Source: Raineyella antarctica
GTDB taxonomy: Bacteria; Actinomycetota; Actinomycetes; Propionibacteriales; Propionibacteriaceae
Length of the DNA stretch: 64,000 bases
Assembly (NCBI RefSeq): GCF_900092135.1
Contig: NZ_FMYF01000009.1
Location: 1-64,000 of the forward strand
Direction of reading: 5' to 3'
The position numbers were made by a program, and so were the translations under genes. Under the pieces are notes generated by a model. That model saw only the letters and a list, made by a program, of their open reading frames with translations. It ran no database searches and was not told where the DNA came from. Shown piece after piece: positions 17,196 to 26,232 of the stretch (positions are counted from its first letter, which is position 1; each line of letters starts with the position of its first letter).

Positions 17196-18005
17196 GCGGG
17201 GCCGGAGCCGGTCGCGTAGCCAGGCGATGTCCGCGGTCCGCTCCTCCGTGCCACCCGGCGTCTCCAGGATCACCGGGACGCCGGCGGCCCGGATCACCTG
17301 CACGATCTGCTCCGGATCGATCTGTCCCTGGCCGAGGCCGGCGTGCCGGTCCTGGCCCGAACCCGCATCGCCACGGGAGTCGTTGAGGTGCAGCAGGTCG
17401 ATCCGGCCGGTGGCCGCCCGCACGTCGTCGACCACCGTGGCCAGGTCGAGTCCGGCCGCGAAGGCGTGGCAGGTGTCCAGGCAGAAGCCGACCCGCTCCC
17501 CGTTCTCGGCAGCGGAGATGGCCTCCCACAGCTGCTCGAGCTGGGGCAGCGTACGTGCCATCGCATGGGACCCGCCGGCGGTGTTCTCCACCAGCATCGG
17601 CACCTCGAGTTCGGCGCCGCCCACCGCCTTGAACCAGTTCTCGTAGCCCTGGCCCGGGTCGTCCTCGGCGGTGACGTGGCCGCCGTGCACGATGACGCCG
17701 GCCGCCCCGATCTCCGCGGCTGCGTGCAGGGTCTGGTTGAGCAGCTTGCGGGAGGGGATCCGGATCCGGTTGTTGGTGGAGGCCACGTTGATGACGTACG
17801 GCGCGTGCACGTACGCGGTGATCCGCGCCTCCTGGAGGGCCTCCCGGAGGGCCGCCGGGCCGCCGTCGTACGAGACCACCGGCTTCTTCCAGCCCTGGGG
17901 GTCGCCGATGAAGATCTGGACCGCATGGATGCCGAGCGCGCGGGCATCGTCCACAGAGGTGGAGGCGTCGACATGCGCGCCGATGAGCACGGGGAGATCA
18001 GCCAT
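17193..18005 (-). CDS. nfo: Endonuclease IV (AP endonuclease)
   Basis: 270-residue TIM-barrel AP endonuclease that nicks 5' of abasic sites in base-excision repair. Metal-site motifs appear in family order: GAHVD at 9-13, HAPYVINVAS near 67, IVHGGH near 105, LVENTAGG near 138, CLDTCHAFAAGLD near 173 and HLNDS followed by DRHAGLGQG near 208-227. Length matches the family (about 280). The ATG at 18005 lies 6 nt after TAGGGT. It is followed after 10 bp by the SDR gene. Confidence 0.9.
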   Translation of the reverse strand: MADLPVLIGAHVDASTSVDDARALGIHAVQIFIGDPQGWKKPVVSYDGGPAALREALQEARITAYVHAPYVINVASTNNRIRIPSRKLLNQTLHAAAEIGAAGVIVHGGHVTAEDDPGQGYENWFKAVGGAELEVPMLVENTAGGSHAMARTLPQLEQLWEAISAAENGERVGFCLDTCHAFAAGLDLATVVDDVRAATGRIDLLHLNDSRGDAGSGQDRHAGLGQGQIDPEQIVQVIRAAGVPVILETPGGTEERTADIAWLRDRLRPR

Positions 18006-18011
18006 GGGGTG

Positions 18012-18017
18012 ACCCTA
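18012..18017 (-). promoter_or_regulatory. -10 box of a leaderless promoter (nfo)
   Basis: TAGGGT on the minus strand with 6 nt to the ATG at 18005. Confidence 0.5.
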
Positions 18018-18202
18018 GCCCGGCCACCCGGCATCGGATCCAATTCCGGGCCGCCGGGGCCGGTCCGTAGGGCGTCGGACGGCGGGCCGGACGGCGGCGG
18101 TCCAGGGCTGCGACCGCTGGAGCCGGACGGCGGGGGTGGCGGCCGCGACGGATGGAATAGTGTGCCCGAGCGGGAAGTGGCCGCGAGCCTGCGGGAGGTG
18201 CG

Positions 18203-18658
18203 ATGGGGACCGTCGGGTCGGTGTTCGCCGTCGTCGGCTTCCTGCTCCTCGCGATCGGGGCCGTCCTGCTCTCCACGTACGTGGTGGTCCGGTTGCGGGT
18301 CCGGCACTGGCGGCAGGTCCGGGTCCTCACGATCGGGGCGATCTCCAAGCTGCCCCGGCTGACGTCCTACCCGCACACGCTGGAGGTGACCTACCTGGAC
18401 CCCGACGGCCGCCCGTACGTCCTGCGGCAGCGCTGGAACGGGGCGTTCTCGGCGCTGCCGAGCGTCGGGGACCCGGTGCCGGTCCGGCACGAGGTCGACC
18501 GGCCCGAGGTCGCCGGGGTCGACAGCCCCCTGCTGGGTGCCCTGGTCACCGCCCGCCTGCTGCGGATCGCCGGGCTCGGAGCGGTGGCACTGGGGACGTT
18601 GTCGGTGCTGGTCGGGGTGGGCCTGCTGTCGATCATGCGCTCGGGCCACCTCGGCTGA
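18203..18658 (+). CDS. DUF3592-type membrane protein
   Basis: 151 residues with an N-terminal membrane segment (about 5-27) and a C-terminal one (about 120-142) flanking a beta-rich cytoplasmic or exported domain, the arrangement of DUF3592 proteins. Function is unknown. The ATG is preceded by GGGAGG. It lies divergent from nfo. Confidence 0.7.
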   Translation: MGTVGSVFAVVGFLLLAIGAVLLSTYVVVRLRVRHWRQVRVLTIGAISKLPRLTSYPHTLEVTYLDPDGRPYVLRQRWNGAFSALPSVGDPVPVRHEVDRPEVAGVDSPLLGALVTARLLRIAGLGAVALGTLSVLVGVGLLSIMRSGHLG

Positions 18659-18734
18659 GCCCTTCCCGGGGGACCGGGGACACGTCGAAGACGTCGCCCG
18701 GGGCTCTGGCCGGGGCGGGGCCGGGAGGGCAAGA

Positions 18735-19805
18735 ATGGGCGCCATGATGCTCTCCGGAACCCCCTACGTCGCCGCCGAGGACCGCTACGAGGCCGACCGA
18801 CCCGGCGCCATGGTCTACCGCCGGGTCGGGAAGTGGGGACTGAAGCTGCCCGTCCTCTCGCTCGGCCTGTGGCACAACTTCGGCGACCACCACCTGCTCG
18901 GGCGCCAGCGCGAGATCCTGCACCGTGCCTTCGATCGTGGCATCACCCACTTCGACCTGGCCAACAACTACGGGCCCCCGTACGGTGCCGCGGAGGTCAA
19001 CTTCGGCCAGTTCCTGCGCACCGACCTCAAGCCCTACCGCGACGAGATGATCATCTCCACCAAGGCCGGCTGGGACATGTGGCCCGGACCGTACGGCCAG
19101 GGCGGCGGGTCGCGGAAGTACGTCCTGGCCAGCCTGGACCAGTCGCTGGAGCGGATGGGGCTGGACTACGTCGACATCTTCTACAGCCACCGCTTCGATC
19201 CGGACACCCCGGTCGAGGAGACGATGATGGCCCTGGACCAGGCGGTCCGCTCCGGCAAGGCGCTCTACGTCGGCATCTCCTCCTACTCCGCGGAGAAGAC
19301 GGAGGAGGCCGCGCAGATCGCCCGCGAGCTCGGCACCCCGCTGCTGATCCACCAGCCCTCGTACTCGCTGCTGAACCGGTGGATCGAGGGCGGACTCCTG
19401 GACACGCTGGAACAGCAGGGGATGGGCTGCATCGCCTTCACCGCGCTGGGCCAGGGGCTGCTCACCGATCGCTACCTGCACGGGGTGCCGAAGGGCTCGC
19501 GCGCCGCGATGCACTCCTCGTTCGACCAGGACTGGCTCAACGAGGAGACGATGGACAGGGTCAGGGGCCTGAACCGGATCGCCGCCGAACGGGGCCAGTC
19601 GCTGGCCCAGATGGCGCTGTCGTGGGTGCTGCGCGACGAGCGGATGACGTCCACGCTGGTCGGCGCGTCCAGCGTCGAACAGCTCGACGACAGCCTGGGA
19701 TGCCTGGCGCACCTCGACTTCACCGCCGACGAGCTGGCGGCGATCGACGTGTTCGCGGTGGAGGCCGGGATCAACCTGTGGGCGGCGCAGACCGAGGAGG
19801 AGTGA
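18735..19805 (+). CDS. mgrA: L-glyceraldehyde 3-phosphate reductase (aldo/keto reductase)
   Basis: 356-residue aldo/keto reductase closely resembling E. coli YghZ/Gpr, which reduces L-glyceraldehyde 3-phosphate and detoxifies methylglyoxal with NADPH. Diagnostic stretches are FDLANNYGPPYG with the catalytic Asp/Tyr, IISTKAGWDMWPGPYG with the catalytic Lys, FYSHRFD with the catalytic His, and LIHQPSYSLLNRW. The ATG at 18735 follows GGGAGGG (18723-18729) by 5 nt; a second ATG at 18744 is possible. Monocistronic by spacing. Confidence 0.9.
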   Translation: MGAMMLSGTPYVAAEDRYEADRPGAMVYRRVGKWGLKLPVLSLGLWHNFGDHHLLGRQREILHRAFDRGITHFDLANNYGPPYGAAEVNFGQFLRTDLKPYRDEMIISTKAGWDMWPGPYGQGGGSRKYVLASLDQSLERMGLDYVDIFYSHRFDPDTPVEETMMALDQAVRSGKALYVGISSYSAEKTEEAAQIARELGTPLLIHQPSYSLLNRWIEGGLLDTLEQQGMGCIAFTALGQGLLTDRYLHGVPKGSRAAMHSSFDQDWLNEETMDRVRGLNRIAAERGQSLAQMALSWVLRDERMTSTLVGASSVEQLDDSLGCLAHLDFTADELAAIDVFAVEAGINLWAAQTEEE

Positions 19806-19904
19806 GCCGGGCCACGTGTGGGGGCCGCCCCGGAGCCCCCGCACGGCTCAGTATCCTTGGGGGACCGAGGACTCGTGGTTCTCCACCTCTCTGACAGGGG
19901 CACC

Positions 19905-21752
19905 ATGCCGAACAACATTCCCGAGCTGTTGATCGACAGCATCGCCGCCCACCCGGACCGCATCGCGACCCGCGAACTGGTCGATGACACCTGGCTGACC
20001 CGCAGCTACCGCGAGCTGGGGGAGGCGATCGACGCGAGCGCCTCTCGCCTGGTGGCCGAGGGGATCCGGAAGGGCGACCGGGTCGCGATCTTCGCCCCGA
20101 ACTCGCCGCAGTGGACGGTGACCGACTTCGCGGTCCTGTCGATCGGCGCGGTCGTGGTCCCGATCTACCAGACCTCGACCCCCGACCAGGCCCGGGCGAT
20201 CCTGGACAGCTCGGGGACCCGCTGGCTGTTCTGTGGCTCCGCGCTCGAGGCCGACCGGGTCGCCGAGGTCCGCGACGACCTCCCCGGGCTGGAGCGCGTC
20301 GTGGTGTTCGACGACGAGGTGCTGGAGGACGATCCCGCCCCGGAGGCGTACGAGGAGGTCGCCTCGCGCCGGGCAGCCGTCGGTCCCGACGACCTGGCCA
20401 CCCTGATCTACACCTCCGGCACCACCGGGACGCCCAAGGGCGTGATGCTCACCCACGGAGCCTTCCTCAGCGAGATCGAGGCGGTGCTCGCCTCGTTCGA
20501 CATCACCCCGCAGGACACGAGCCTGTGCTTCCTGCCGCTGGCGCACGCGCTGGAGCGGGCCTGGACCTTCATCGTGCTGTCCAGCGGCGCGATGAACACC
20601 TACCTGGCCAACCCCCGCGAGCTGGCCACGATGATGCCGCGGGCCCGTACGACGATGATGGTGATGGTCCCGAAGGTCTACGAGACGGTGCTCAGCACCG
20701 TCCGCGACCAGGCCGCCTCACCGGCCAAGAAGCGGATCCTCGACTGGGCGATCGCCACCGGCCTGGCGGCACAGCGGGCCGGGCGGGACGGGCTGGCGAG
20801 GGACCGGATGCTGCGCGGACGACTGGCGCTGGCCGACCGGCTGGTGCTCTCCAAGGTCCGGCATGCGATCGGTGGCCAGAAGAAGGTCATGGTCGCCGGT
20901 GGCGCCCCGATCCGGCTGGAGGTGGAGGAGTTCTTCTGGGCCTGCGGGATGGTGATCTACACCGGGTACGGGATGACCGAGGCCGCCCCGCTGATGACGT
21001 ACAACTCGCCCGCCTCGGTCCGCTTCGGGTCGGTCGGCAAGCCGATGCCGGGATCGGAGCTGCGAGTCGTGCCGGTGCCCGGGTACGAGGACGGCGAGGG
21101 GGACGGCGAGATCGAGTTCCGCGGCCCCAATGTGATGGTCGGCTACTGGCACGACGAGGAGGCCACGGCGCAGGCGTTCGACGACGGGTGGCTGCGCACC
21201 GGGGACATCGGCCACTTCGACGTGGACGGCAACCTCGTCATCACTGACCGACTGAAGGACCTGATCGTCACCCAGCAGGGCAAGAACATCGCTCCTGCGC
21301 CGATCGAGGCCGAGCTCAGCACCGACCCGATGATCGCCCATGCCGTGCTGGTCGGCGACGACCGGCCCTGCGTCACGGTGCTGATCTCCCCCGATGTGGG
21401 CGCGCTCGAGGCCTGGGCCGAGGCCCATGCCATCGCGTACGAGTCGCAGGAGGAACTGCTCGAGCACCCCGCGGTGCTGGACGAACTGCGCCACCGGGTG
21501 GAGCGCGTCTCGGCGAAGCTGCCGCACCAGGAGAAGATCCGGGACCTGCGGGTGGTGCTGGGGGAGTTCTCGATGGAGAACGGCCTGCTCACCCCCACGC
21601 TGAAGGTCCGCCGGCGCGCCGTGGAGCAGAAGTTCGCCGACGTCGTGGACGACATGTACGAGCGGATCGCCGCGGGCCGCAAGGCGGCGAAGGCGGCGGC
21701 CGGTCATGCGCGTGACGTCGCAGCGAGCTTCGGGCGGTCCGACAAGGACTGA
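19905..21752 (+). CDS. fadD: Long-chain fatty-acid-CoA ligase (AMP-forming)
   Basis: 615-residue adenylate-forming enzyme activating fatty acids to acyl-CoA. Motifs in order: YTSGTTGTPKGVMLTH near residue 170 (P-loop), GYGMTEAAP near 350, GWLRTGDIG near 427, TDRLKDLIVTQQGKNI near 447, and the catalytic Lys in LTPTLKVRR near 565. The ATG at 19905 follows AGGGG. Length and the long C-terminal helix match the FadD15/FAA branch used for lipid synthesis or degradation. It could supply acyl-CoA to the acyltransferase at 15.4-16.3 kb. Confidence 0.9.
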   Translation: MPNNIPELLIDSIAAHPDRIATRELVDDTWLTRSYRELGEAIDASASRLVAEGIRKGDRVAIFAPNSPQWTVTDFAVLSIGAVVVPIYQTSTPDQARAILDSSGTRWLFCGSALEADRVAEVRDDLPGLERVVVFDDEVLEDDPAPEAYEEVASRRAAVGPDDLATLIYTSGTTGTPKGVMLTHGAFLSEIEAVLASFDITPQDTSLCFLPLAHALERAWTFIVLSSGAMNTYLANPRELATMMPRARTTMMVMVPKVYETVLSTVRDQAASPAKKRILDWAIATGLAAQRAGRDGLARDRMLRGRLALADRLVLSKVRHAIGGQKKVMVAGGAPIRLEVEEFFWACGMVIYTGYGMTEAAPLMTYNSPASVRFGSVGKPMPGSELRVVPVPGYEDGEGDGEIEFRGPNVMVGYWHDEEATAQAFDDGWLRTGDIGHFDVDGNLVITDRLKDLIVTQQGKNIAPAPIEAELSTDPMIAHAVLVGDDRPCVTVLISPDVGALEAWAEAHAIAYESQEELLEHPAVLDELRHRVERVSAKLPHQEKIRDLRVVLGEFSMENGLLTPTLKVRRRAVEQKFADVVDDMYERIAAGRKAAKAAAGHARDVAASFGRSDKD

Positions 21753-21850
21753 GGCCGCACCGGGACGGCCGAACGGCCCGGGCGTCGTGCCCGCGCCGTT
21801 CGCGTCGGTGCTGGTTCAGAGCATCGTGCTGGTTCAGTGCGCTGGGCGCC

Positions 21851-22537
21851 TCACTGCTGGGGCGGCTGGTTCGACGGCGGCTGCTGGCCGTACGGGTCCT
21901 GCGGGGGCTGGCCGTACGGGTCCTGCTGGCCGTAGGGCGCTTGACCGTACGGCTGCTGGCCGTAGGGCGCTTGACCGTACGGCTGCTGGCCGGGCTGTTG
22001 GCCGTACTGGCCGGGCTGCTGGCCGTACTGGCCGGGCTGCTGGCCGTACTGGCCGGGCTGGTAGGGGGCCTGGCCGTACGCGTTGGGGTTGTACGCGTTC
22101 GGGTCGTACGTGCCGTAGCCGCCGGTCGGTCCGCCCTCGACGCCCTTGGGGTTCGGGCCGAAGCGGTTCGTCCCGGGCTCGGAGTCCTTGATGTAGTACG
22201 CGAAGAGCAGGATCAGCGAGCCGATCAGCGGGATGAGGTTCAGCAGGACCCACCAGCCCGACCTGCTCCGGTCGTGCAGGCGGCGGACGGCCACCGCCAG
22301 ACCGGGCAGGAACAGGGCGAGGGAGGTGAGGTCGGCGATCGGCCCGCTGACCCTGGCGCTGCCCCCGCCCGCGATGTCCCAGCTCCTGTCCAGGCCCAGC
22401 ATGGAGTCGAGACTGCCGGCGACGATCCCGACGATCGCGGTGAAGAGGAACCAGTACCAGAACTCAGATCGCCGTGCGCGGCCGTTGAAGTCGACGTATT
22501 TGTGCAGACAGGTCCGGATTGCTTCGGAGAATCCCAT
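21851..22537 (-). CDS. DUF805 membrane protein with Gln/Gly/Tyr repeat tail
   Basis: 228 residues. Residues 1-125 form a DUF805 domain with the family start FNGRARRSEFWYW and four predicted membrane segments; the motif RRLHDRSRSGWW is typical. From about residue 140 the protein is a low-complexity tail rich in Gln, Gly, Pro and Tyr, built from QPGQYGQ and QPYGQAPYG units encoded by near-perfect DNA repeats. Function of DUF805 is unknown. Such cytoplasmic Tyr/Gln tails can mediate self-association, which is inference. The gene lies convergent to fadD. Confidence 0.85.
   Translation of the reverse strand: MGFSEAIRTCLHKYVDFNGRARRSEFWYWFLFTAIVGIVAGSLDSMLGLDRSWDIAGGGSARVSGPIADLTSLALFLPGLAVAVRRLHDRSRSGWWVLLNLIPLIGSLILLFAYYIKDSEPGTNRFGPNPKGVEGGPTGGYGTYDPNAYNPNAYGQAPYQPGQYGQQPGQYGQQPGQYGQQPGQQPYGQAPYGQQPYGQAPYGQQDPYGQPPQDPYGQQPPSNQPPQQ
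22000..22062. repeat. Three tandem 21-bp repeats in the DUF805 gene
   Basis: Units 22000-22020, 22021-22041 and 22042-22062 are identical except for one base in the last unit; each encodes QPGQYGQ on the minus strand. Longer 30-bp repeats lie just downstream in the same tail (about 21940-21990). Confidence 0.85.
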
Positions 22538-22631
22538 GGTTGCTCCTGGAAGAACGGCAGGCGGGGATCCCCGCCACGTCTCCAGCGTAGGTGGGGCCGG
22601 GTCAGCGGCGGGTCCGCGCGACCGGCGGCAT

Positions 22632-22661
22632 TTGGCCGGGACGACCCCGCGGGCCTAGACT
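22632..22661 (+). promoter_or_regulatory. Sigma-70-type promoter of the rpsF operon
   Basis: TTGGCC (22632-22637), an 18-bp spacer and TAGACT (22656-22661) place transcription start near 22668, just before a structured leader. Confidence 0.5.
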
Positions 22662-22669
22662 GTCCCCTT

Positions 22670-22741
22670 GGTCCCTGCTCCCGTGAGGAGGGGCCGGCAA
22701 ACGCCCTCCTGCCATGGGACATTCCCATGGCCGCAGAGACC
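22670..22741 (+). ncRNA. Structured rpsF mRNA leader, candidate S6:S18 autoregulatory element
   Basis: An outer stem (GGTC-C-CTGC at 22670-22678 with GCAG-A-GACC at 22733-22741) encloses two hairpins: AGGAGGG (22686-22692) with CCCTCCT (22704-22710), and CCATGGG (22712-22718) with CCCATGG (22724-22730). The SD AGGAGGT at 22744-22750 follows at once. S6:S18-binding leaders are known upstream of rpsF; whether this one matches that motif needs a covariance model. Confidence 0.45.
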
Positions 22742-22761
22742 ACAGGAGGTGGGATACGCGT

Positions 22762-23055
22762 ATGCGCAAGTACGAAGTCATGGTCCTCATCGATCCGGAC
22801 ACCGATGACCGTCAGGTCACCCCGATGATCGACAAGCACCTCGAGACCATCACCAACGAAGGCGGCACCGTCGACAACGTTGACCACTGGGGCAAGCGCA
22901 AGCTCGCCTACGAGATCAACAAGAAGTCCGAGGCCTACTACGCCGTCATCAGCCTGACCGCCGCTCCGGCCTCGGTCCAGGAGATGGACCGCCTGATGAC
23001 CATCAACGAGCAGATCATGCGCACCAAGGTGCTCCGCCCGGACCTGCACGCCTGA
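22762..23055 (+). CDS. rpsF: 30S ribosomal protein S6
   Basis: 97 residues, MRKYEVMVLIDPDTDD start, DNVDHWGKRKLAYEI motif typical of S6, and length matching the family. It binds 16S rRNA and S18 in the platform of the small subunit. The SD AGGAGGT lies 11 nt upstream. First gene of the conserved rpsF-ssb-rpsR-rplI operon. Confidence 0.97.
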   Translation: MRKYEVMVLIDPDTDDRQVTPMIDKHLETITNEGGTVDNVDHWGKRKLAYEINKKSEAYYAVISLTAAPASVQEMDRLMTINEQIMRTKVLRPDLHA

Positions 23056-23201
23056 CCGTCCCCACGCGACCCACCCCACCGGTCGGCCCGCCGTCGAATC
23101 TGTCGGCGGCTACTGGCAAGGTGGGGGCATCGGCCTGACTCATCATCAGTACGGATGCACCGGGTCACCCAAGGACACACACAATCTCGACTGGAGATCC
23201 C

Positions 23202-23798
23202 ATGGCTGGCGAAACCGTCATCACCGTCGTCGGTAACCTCACCGCCGACCCCGAGCTGCGCTTCCTGCCCTCCGGCGCTGCTGTTGCGAACTTCACCGTG
23301 GCCTCGACGCCGCGGACGTTCGACAAGCAGTCCGGGGAGTGGAAGGACGGCGACGCGCTGTTCCTGAGCTGCTCCGTGTGGCGCCAGGCGGCGGAGAACG
23401 TCGCCGAGACGCTGCGCAAGGGTATGCGCGTCATCGTCCAGGGTCGGCTGCGCCAGCGCAGCTACGAGACCCAGCAGGGCGAGCGCCGTACCGTCGTCGA
23501 GCTCGAGGTCGACGAGGTCGGACCCTCCCTCCGCTACGCGACCGCTGCGGTCACCCGGACCACCAGTGGTCAGGGCGGCCAGGGCGGGCAGGGTGGCGGT
23601 GGCCAGGGCGGCGGCTTCGGCGGCGGACAGGGTGGCGGTGGCTACGGTGCCCAGGGCGGCCAGGCCGCCCCGGGCGGTGGCTACGGCCAGCCGGCCGGCT
23701 ACGGCCAGGGCGTCCCGGCACCGCAGGGTGGTGGCGACAACCGCCAGCAGATGGCCGACCCGTGGGGTCAGCCGCAGAGCGACGAGCCGCCGTTCTGA
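23202..23798 (+). CDS. ssb: Single-stranded DNA-binding protein
   Basis: 198 residues. The OB fold occupies about 1-110, beginning with [19 protein letters not shown] long Gly/Gln-rich linker follows, and the protein ends in DEPPF, the acidic-aromatic tip that recruits replication and repair partners. The SD GGAGAT precedes the ATG. The Gly-Gln linker is longer and more repetitive than in E. coli, as usual for actinobacteria. Confidence 0.96.
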   Translation: MAGETVITVVGNLTADPELRFLPSGAAVANFTVASTPRTFDKQSGEWKDGDALFLSCSVWRQAAENVAETLRKGMRVIVQGRLRQRSYETQQGERRTVVELEVDEVGPSLRYATAAVTRTTSGQGGQGGQGGGGQGGGFGGGQGGGGYGAQGGQAAPGGGYGQPAGYGQGVPAPQGGGDNRQQMADPWGQPQSDEPPF

Positions 23799-23922
23799 TC
23801 CACCGGTGAGGGTCCGGACCGGGTTCGTCCCCGGTCCTCCGGCCCCGCTCCCGTCGAGGGACACACCACACATCCAAGGCACATTCCGGCATCACGCCGG
23901 GCTCTGAAAGGAGAGCACCACA

Positions 23923-24156
23923 ATGGCCGTACGCAAGCCCATCAGCAAGAAGAAGGCTGCGCCGATCAAGAAGACGCGCATCGGCAAGGTCGACTACAAG
24001 GACACCGCGCTGCTGCGCAAGTTCATCTCCGAGCGCGGGAAGATCCGTGCGCGTCGTGTGACCGGCCTGTCGGTCCAGGACCAGCGCAAGGTCGCCATCG
24101 CCATCAAGAACGCGCGTGAGGTGGCCCTGCTACCGTACGCCGCGGCCTCTCGCTGA
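23923..24156 (+). CDS. rpsR: 30S ribosomal protein S18
   Basis: 77 residues. The [20 protein letters not shown] core and basic N-terminus are characteristic of S18. It has no CxxC zinc motif in the first 20 residues, so it is the zinc-independent type. AAGGAG lies upstream. Partner of S6 in the 30S platform. Confidence 0.96.
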   Translation: MAVRKPISKKKAAPIKKTRIGKVDYKDTALLRKFISERGKIRARRVTGLSVQDQRKVAIAIKNAREVALLPYAAASR

Positions 24157-24176
24157 TCAGGAAGGGTAGGAAAAAC

Positions 24177-24623
24177 ATGAAGCTCATCCTGACCAACGCA
24201 GTGGACAACCTTGGTATCGCCGGCGACGTCGTCGAGGTCAAGGACGGCTACGCCCGCAACTACCTGGTCCCGCAGGGCCTCGGCATCAAGTGGAGCCGTG
24301 GCGCCGAGACCCAGATCGAGGGCATCAAGCGCAACCGTGACGCCCGCCAGGTGCGCGACCGCTCGCACGCCGACGAGCTGCGCACGCAGATCGAGGGCCT
24401 GAAGGTCCAGATCGCCGTTCGCTCCTCCGAGGAGGGCAAGCTGTTCGGCGCCGTGACCGCCGCCGACATCGCCAAGGCCGTCAAGGCCGCCGGTGGCCCG
24501 ACCATCGACAAGCGTGGCGTGAAGATCGAGCGTCCGATCAAGTCGGTCGGTTCGCACAACGTCGGCGTCAAGCTGCACGAGGCCGTCACCGCGCACTTCG
24601 CGGTCGAGGTCGTCGCCGCCTGA
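24177..24623 (+). CDS. rplI: 50S ribosomal protein L9
   Basis: 148 residues with the L9 N-terminal motif GDVVEVKDGYARNYLVPQG (residues ~13-31), a connecting helix and the C-terminal rRNA-binding domain. It starts 20 bp after rpsR and ends the operon before a strong hairpin. Confidence 0.97.
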   Translation: MKLILTNAVDNLGIAGDVVEVKDGYARNYLVPQGLGIKWSRGAETQIEGIKRNRDARQVRDRSHADELRTQIEGLKVQIAVRSSEEGKLFGAVTAADIAKAVKAAGGPTIDKRGVKIERPIKSVGSHNVGVKLHEAVTAHFAVEVVAA

Positions 24624-24687
24624 GGCCCGACGGCCTGAGGTAGCACCGCTCGGGGCAGTGCCCTGGGCAATGATGGTTGATCGTACG

Positions 24688-24717
24688 CAGGGCCGGTTCC
24701 CACGGGAGCCGGCCCTG
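24688..24717. terminator. Terminator of the rpsF-rplI operon
   Basis: CAGGGCCGGTTCCC (24688-24701) pairs with GGGAGCCGGCCCTG (24704-24717) with one T-G wobble; T-rich bases follow. It separates rplI from the convergent MATE gene. Confidence 0.75.
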
Positions 24718-24788
24718 TGTCGTTCCCCTTCCCGTTCCCGTCCCCGTCATCCTCCCCTTCCGTCCCCTCCTCCCCGGTGTCCCGGGAC

Positions 24789-26108
24789 TCAGGTACCCAC
24801 CTGCATCCAGGCGGTCCCGCGGGCGCGCAGCCACAGGGTCAGGGCCCGCGCCGCGATCCACACCCCGTACCCGGCCCACAGCCACGCCAGCCCCGCACCG
24901 GTCGCGCGTACGGCCAGGGCCAGCGGCGTGTAGACCAGCGTGACCAGCAGGCCGACCAGCGACAGGTAGCGGGCGTCGCCGGCCCCGATCAGCACCCCGT
25001 CCAGGACGAACGTCACCCCGCCGATCGGCACCACGCAGGCGAGCACCACCAGCGTCACCATCAGCACGTCGTGGACGCCGGGGTCGGCACTGAAGAAGCC
25101 GATCAGCACCGGGCGCAACGCCACCAGGACCAGTCCGACGAGCAGGCCGAAGCCGACCCCCCAGACGAGGACGCGCCGGGTGATCCGCCGGGCCCCGGCG
25201 ACGTCCCCGGCCCCCAGCCGCAGGGCGATCAGGGCCTGCGCGGCGATCGCGAACGCATCAAGGGCGTACGTCATGGTCTGCCACAGGGCGTACGCGACCT
25301 GGTGGCCCGCCAGCGAGGCCTCGCCCATCCCGGCGGCGGTGAAGGTGGTGACGGTGATCGCGGCCTGCAGGGTCGCCGCCCGCAGCACCAGCCAGCCGCC
25401 GGCGCGGGCGGCTCGGAGCACGCCGCCGAGGCGGGGCCGGAAGCGTACGTCGTTGCGGGCAGCGCCGCGCAGGACGGTGAGTCCCAGCACGGTGGCGCCG
25501 CCCCACTGGGCCACCGCTGTGCCGATCGCCGCGCCGGCGATGCCCAGCCCGACGCCGTACACCAGCGTCAGGCTGAGGGCGATGTTGGCCAGGTTGACCC
25601 CGATCGCGACCCACAGCGGCGTACGGGTGTCCTGCAGGCCGCGCAGTACGCCGGTCGAGGCGAGGCTGACCAGTTGGGCGGGCAGTCCGAGCGCGACGAT
25701 CCGCAGGTACGTTCCGGCGTACCCGGTGGCCTCCGGGGTCGAGCCGTACAGGCCGAGCAGCCAGGGGCCGGCCAGCGCCAGCCCGGCCGCCAGGAGGAGC
25801 CCGATCACCAGGCCCAGGACCATGCCGTCCATGCCGCCGGCGAGGGCGCCCCTGCGGTCACCGGCCCCCAGCCGGCGGCCCACCGTCGCGGTGGTGCCGT
25901 ACGCCAGGAAGATCGACAGGCCGACCAGGACACCGATCACGTTGGAGGCCAGGGTCAGGCCGGCGAGCTGGGCGGTGCCGAGGCGTCCGACGATCGTGGT
26001 GTCGACCAGGATCAGGATCGGCTCGGCCACCAGGGTCGCGAAGGCAGGGACGGCGAGGGCGAGGATCCCGCGGTTCAGGGAGCGTTCGTCGCGGTCGGCC
26101 GGGGTCAC
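24789..26108 (-). CDS. MATE-family efflux transporter (DinF-like)
   Basis: 439 residues with twelve predicted membrane helices. The N-terminus LAVPAFATLVAEPILILVDT and the segment VDTTIVGRLGTAQLAGL are typical of the DinF branch of MATE antiporters, which expel cationic drugs or metabolites using Na+ or H+. The GTG at 26108 is chosen because TATGCT lies exactly 6 nt upstream; a farther ATG at 26174 would add a basic 22-residue stretch. No neighbour suggests the substrate. Confidence 0.87.
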   Translation of the reverse strand: MTPADRDERSLNRGILALAVPAFATLVAEPILILVDTTIVGRLGTAQLAGLTLASNVIGVLVGLSIFLAYGTTATVGRRLGAGDRRGALAGGMDGMVLGLVIGLLLAAGLALAGPWLLGLYGSTPEATGYAGTYLRIVALGLPAQLVSLASTGVLRGLQDTRTPLWVAIGVNLANIALSLTLVYGVGLGIAGAAIGTAVAQWGGATVLGLTVLRGAARNDVRFRPRLGGVLRAARAGGWLVLRAATLQAAITVTTFTAAGMGEASLAGHQVAYALWQTMTYALDAFAIAAQALIALRLGAGDVAGARRITRRVLVWGVGFGLLVGLVLVALRPVLIGFFSADPGVHDVLMVTLVVLACVVPIGGVTFVLDGVLIGAGDARYLSLVGLLVTLVYTPLALAVRATGAGLAWLWAGYGVWIAARALTLWLRARGTAWMQVGT

Positions 26109-26114
26109 CGGGCC

Positions 26115-26120
26115 AGCATA
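26115..26120 (-). promoter_or_regulatory. -10 box of a leaderless promoter (MATE transporter)
   Basis: TATGCT on the minus strand with 6 nt to the GTG at 26108. Confidence 0.5.
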
Positions 26121-26232
26121 GGGTCGCGCGCGGAGGCGGCCGCGCCGTCGGACGATGGCGTGGGACAGCGGCACCGGCCGCTGCCGCGGGGCAGTCCGGA
26201 CGATGCCGCTGTCGGGTCAGGCGGAGGCAGCT

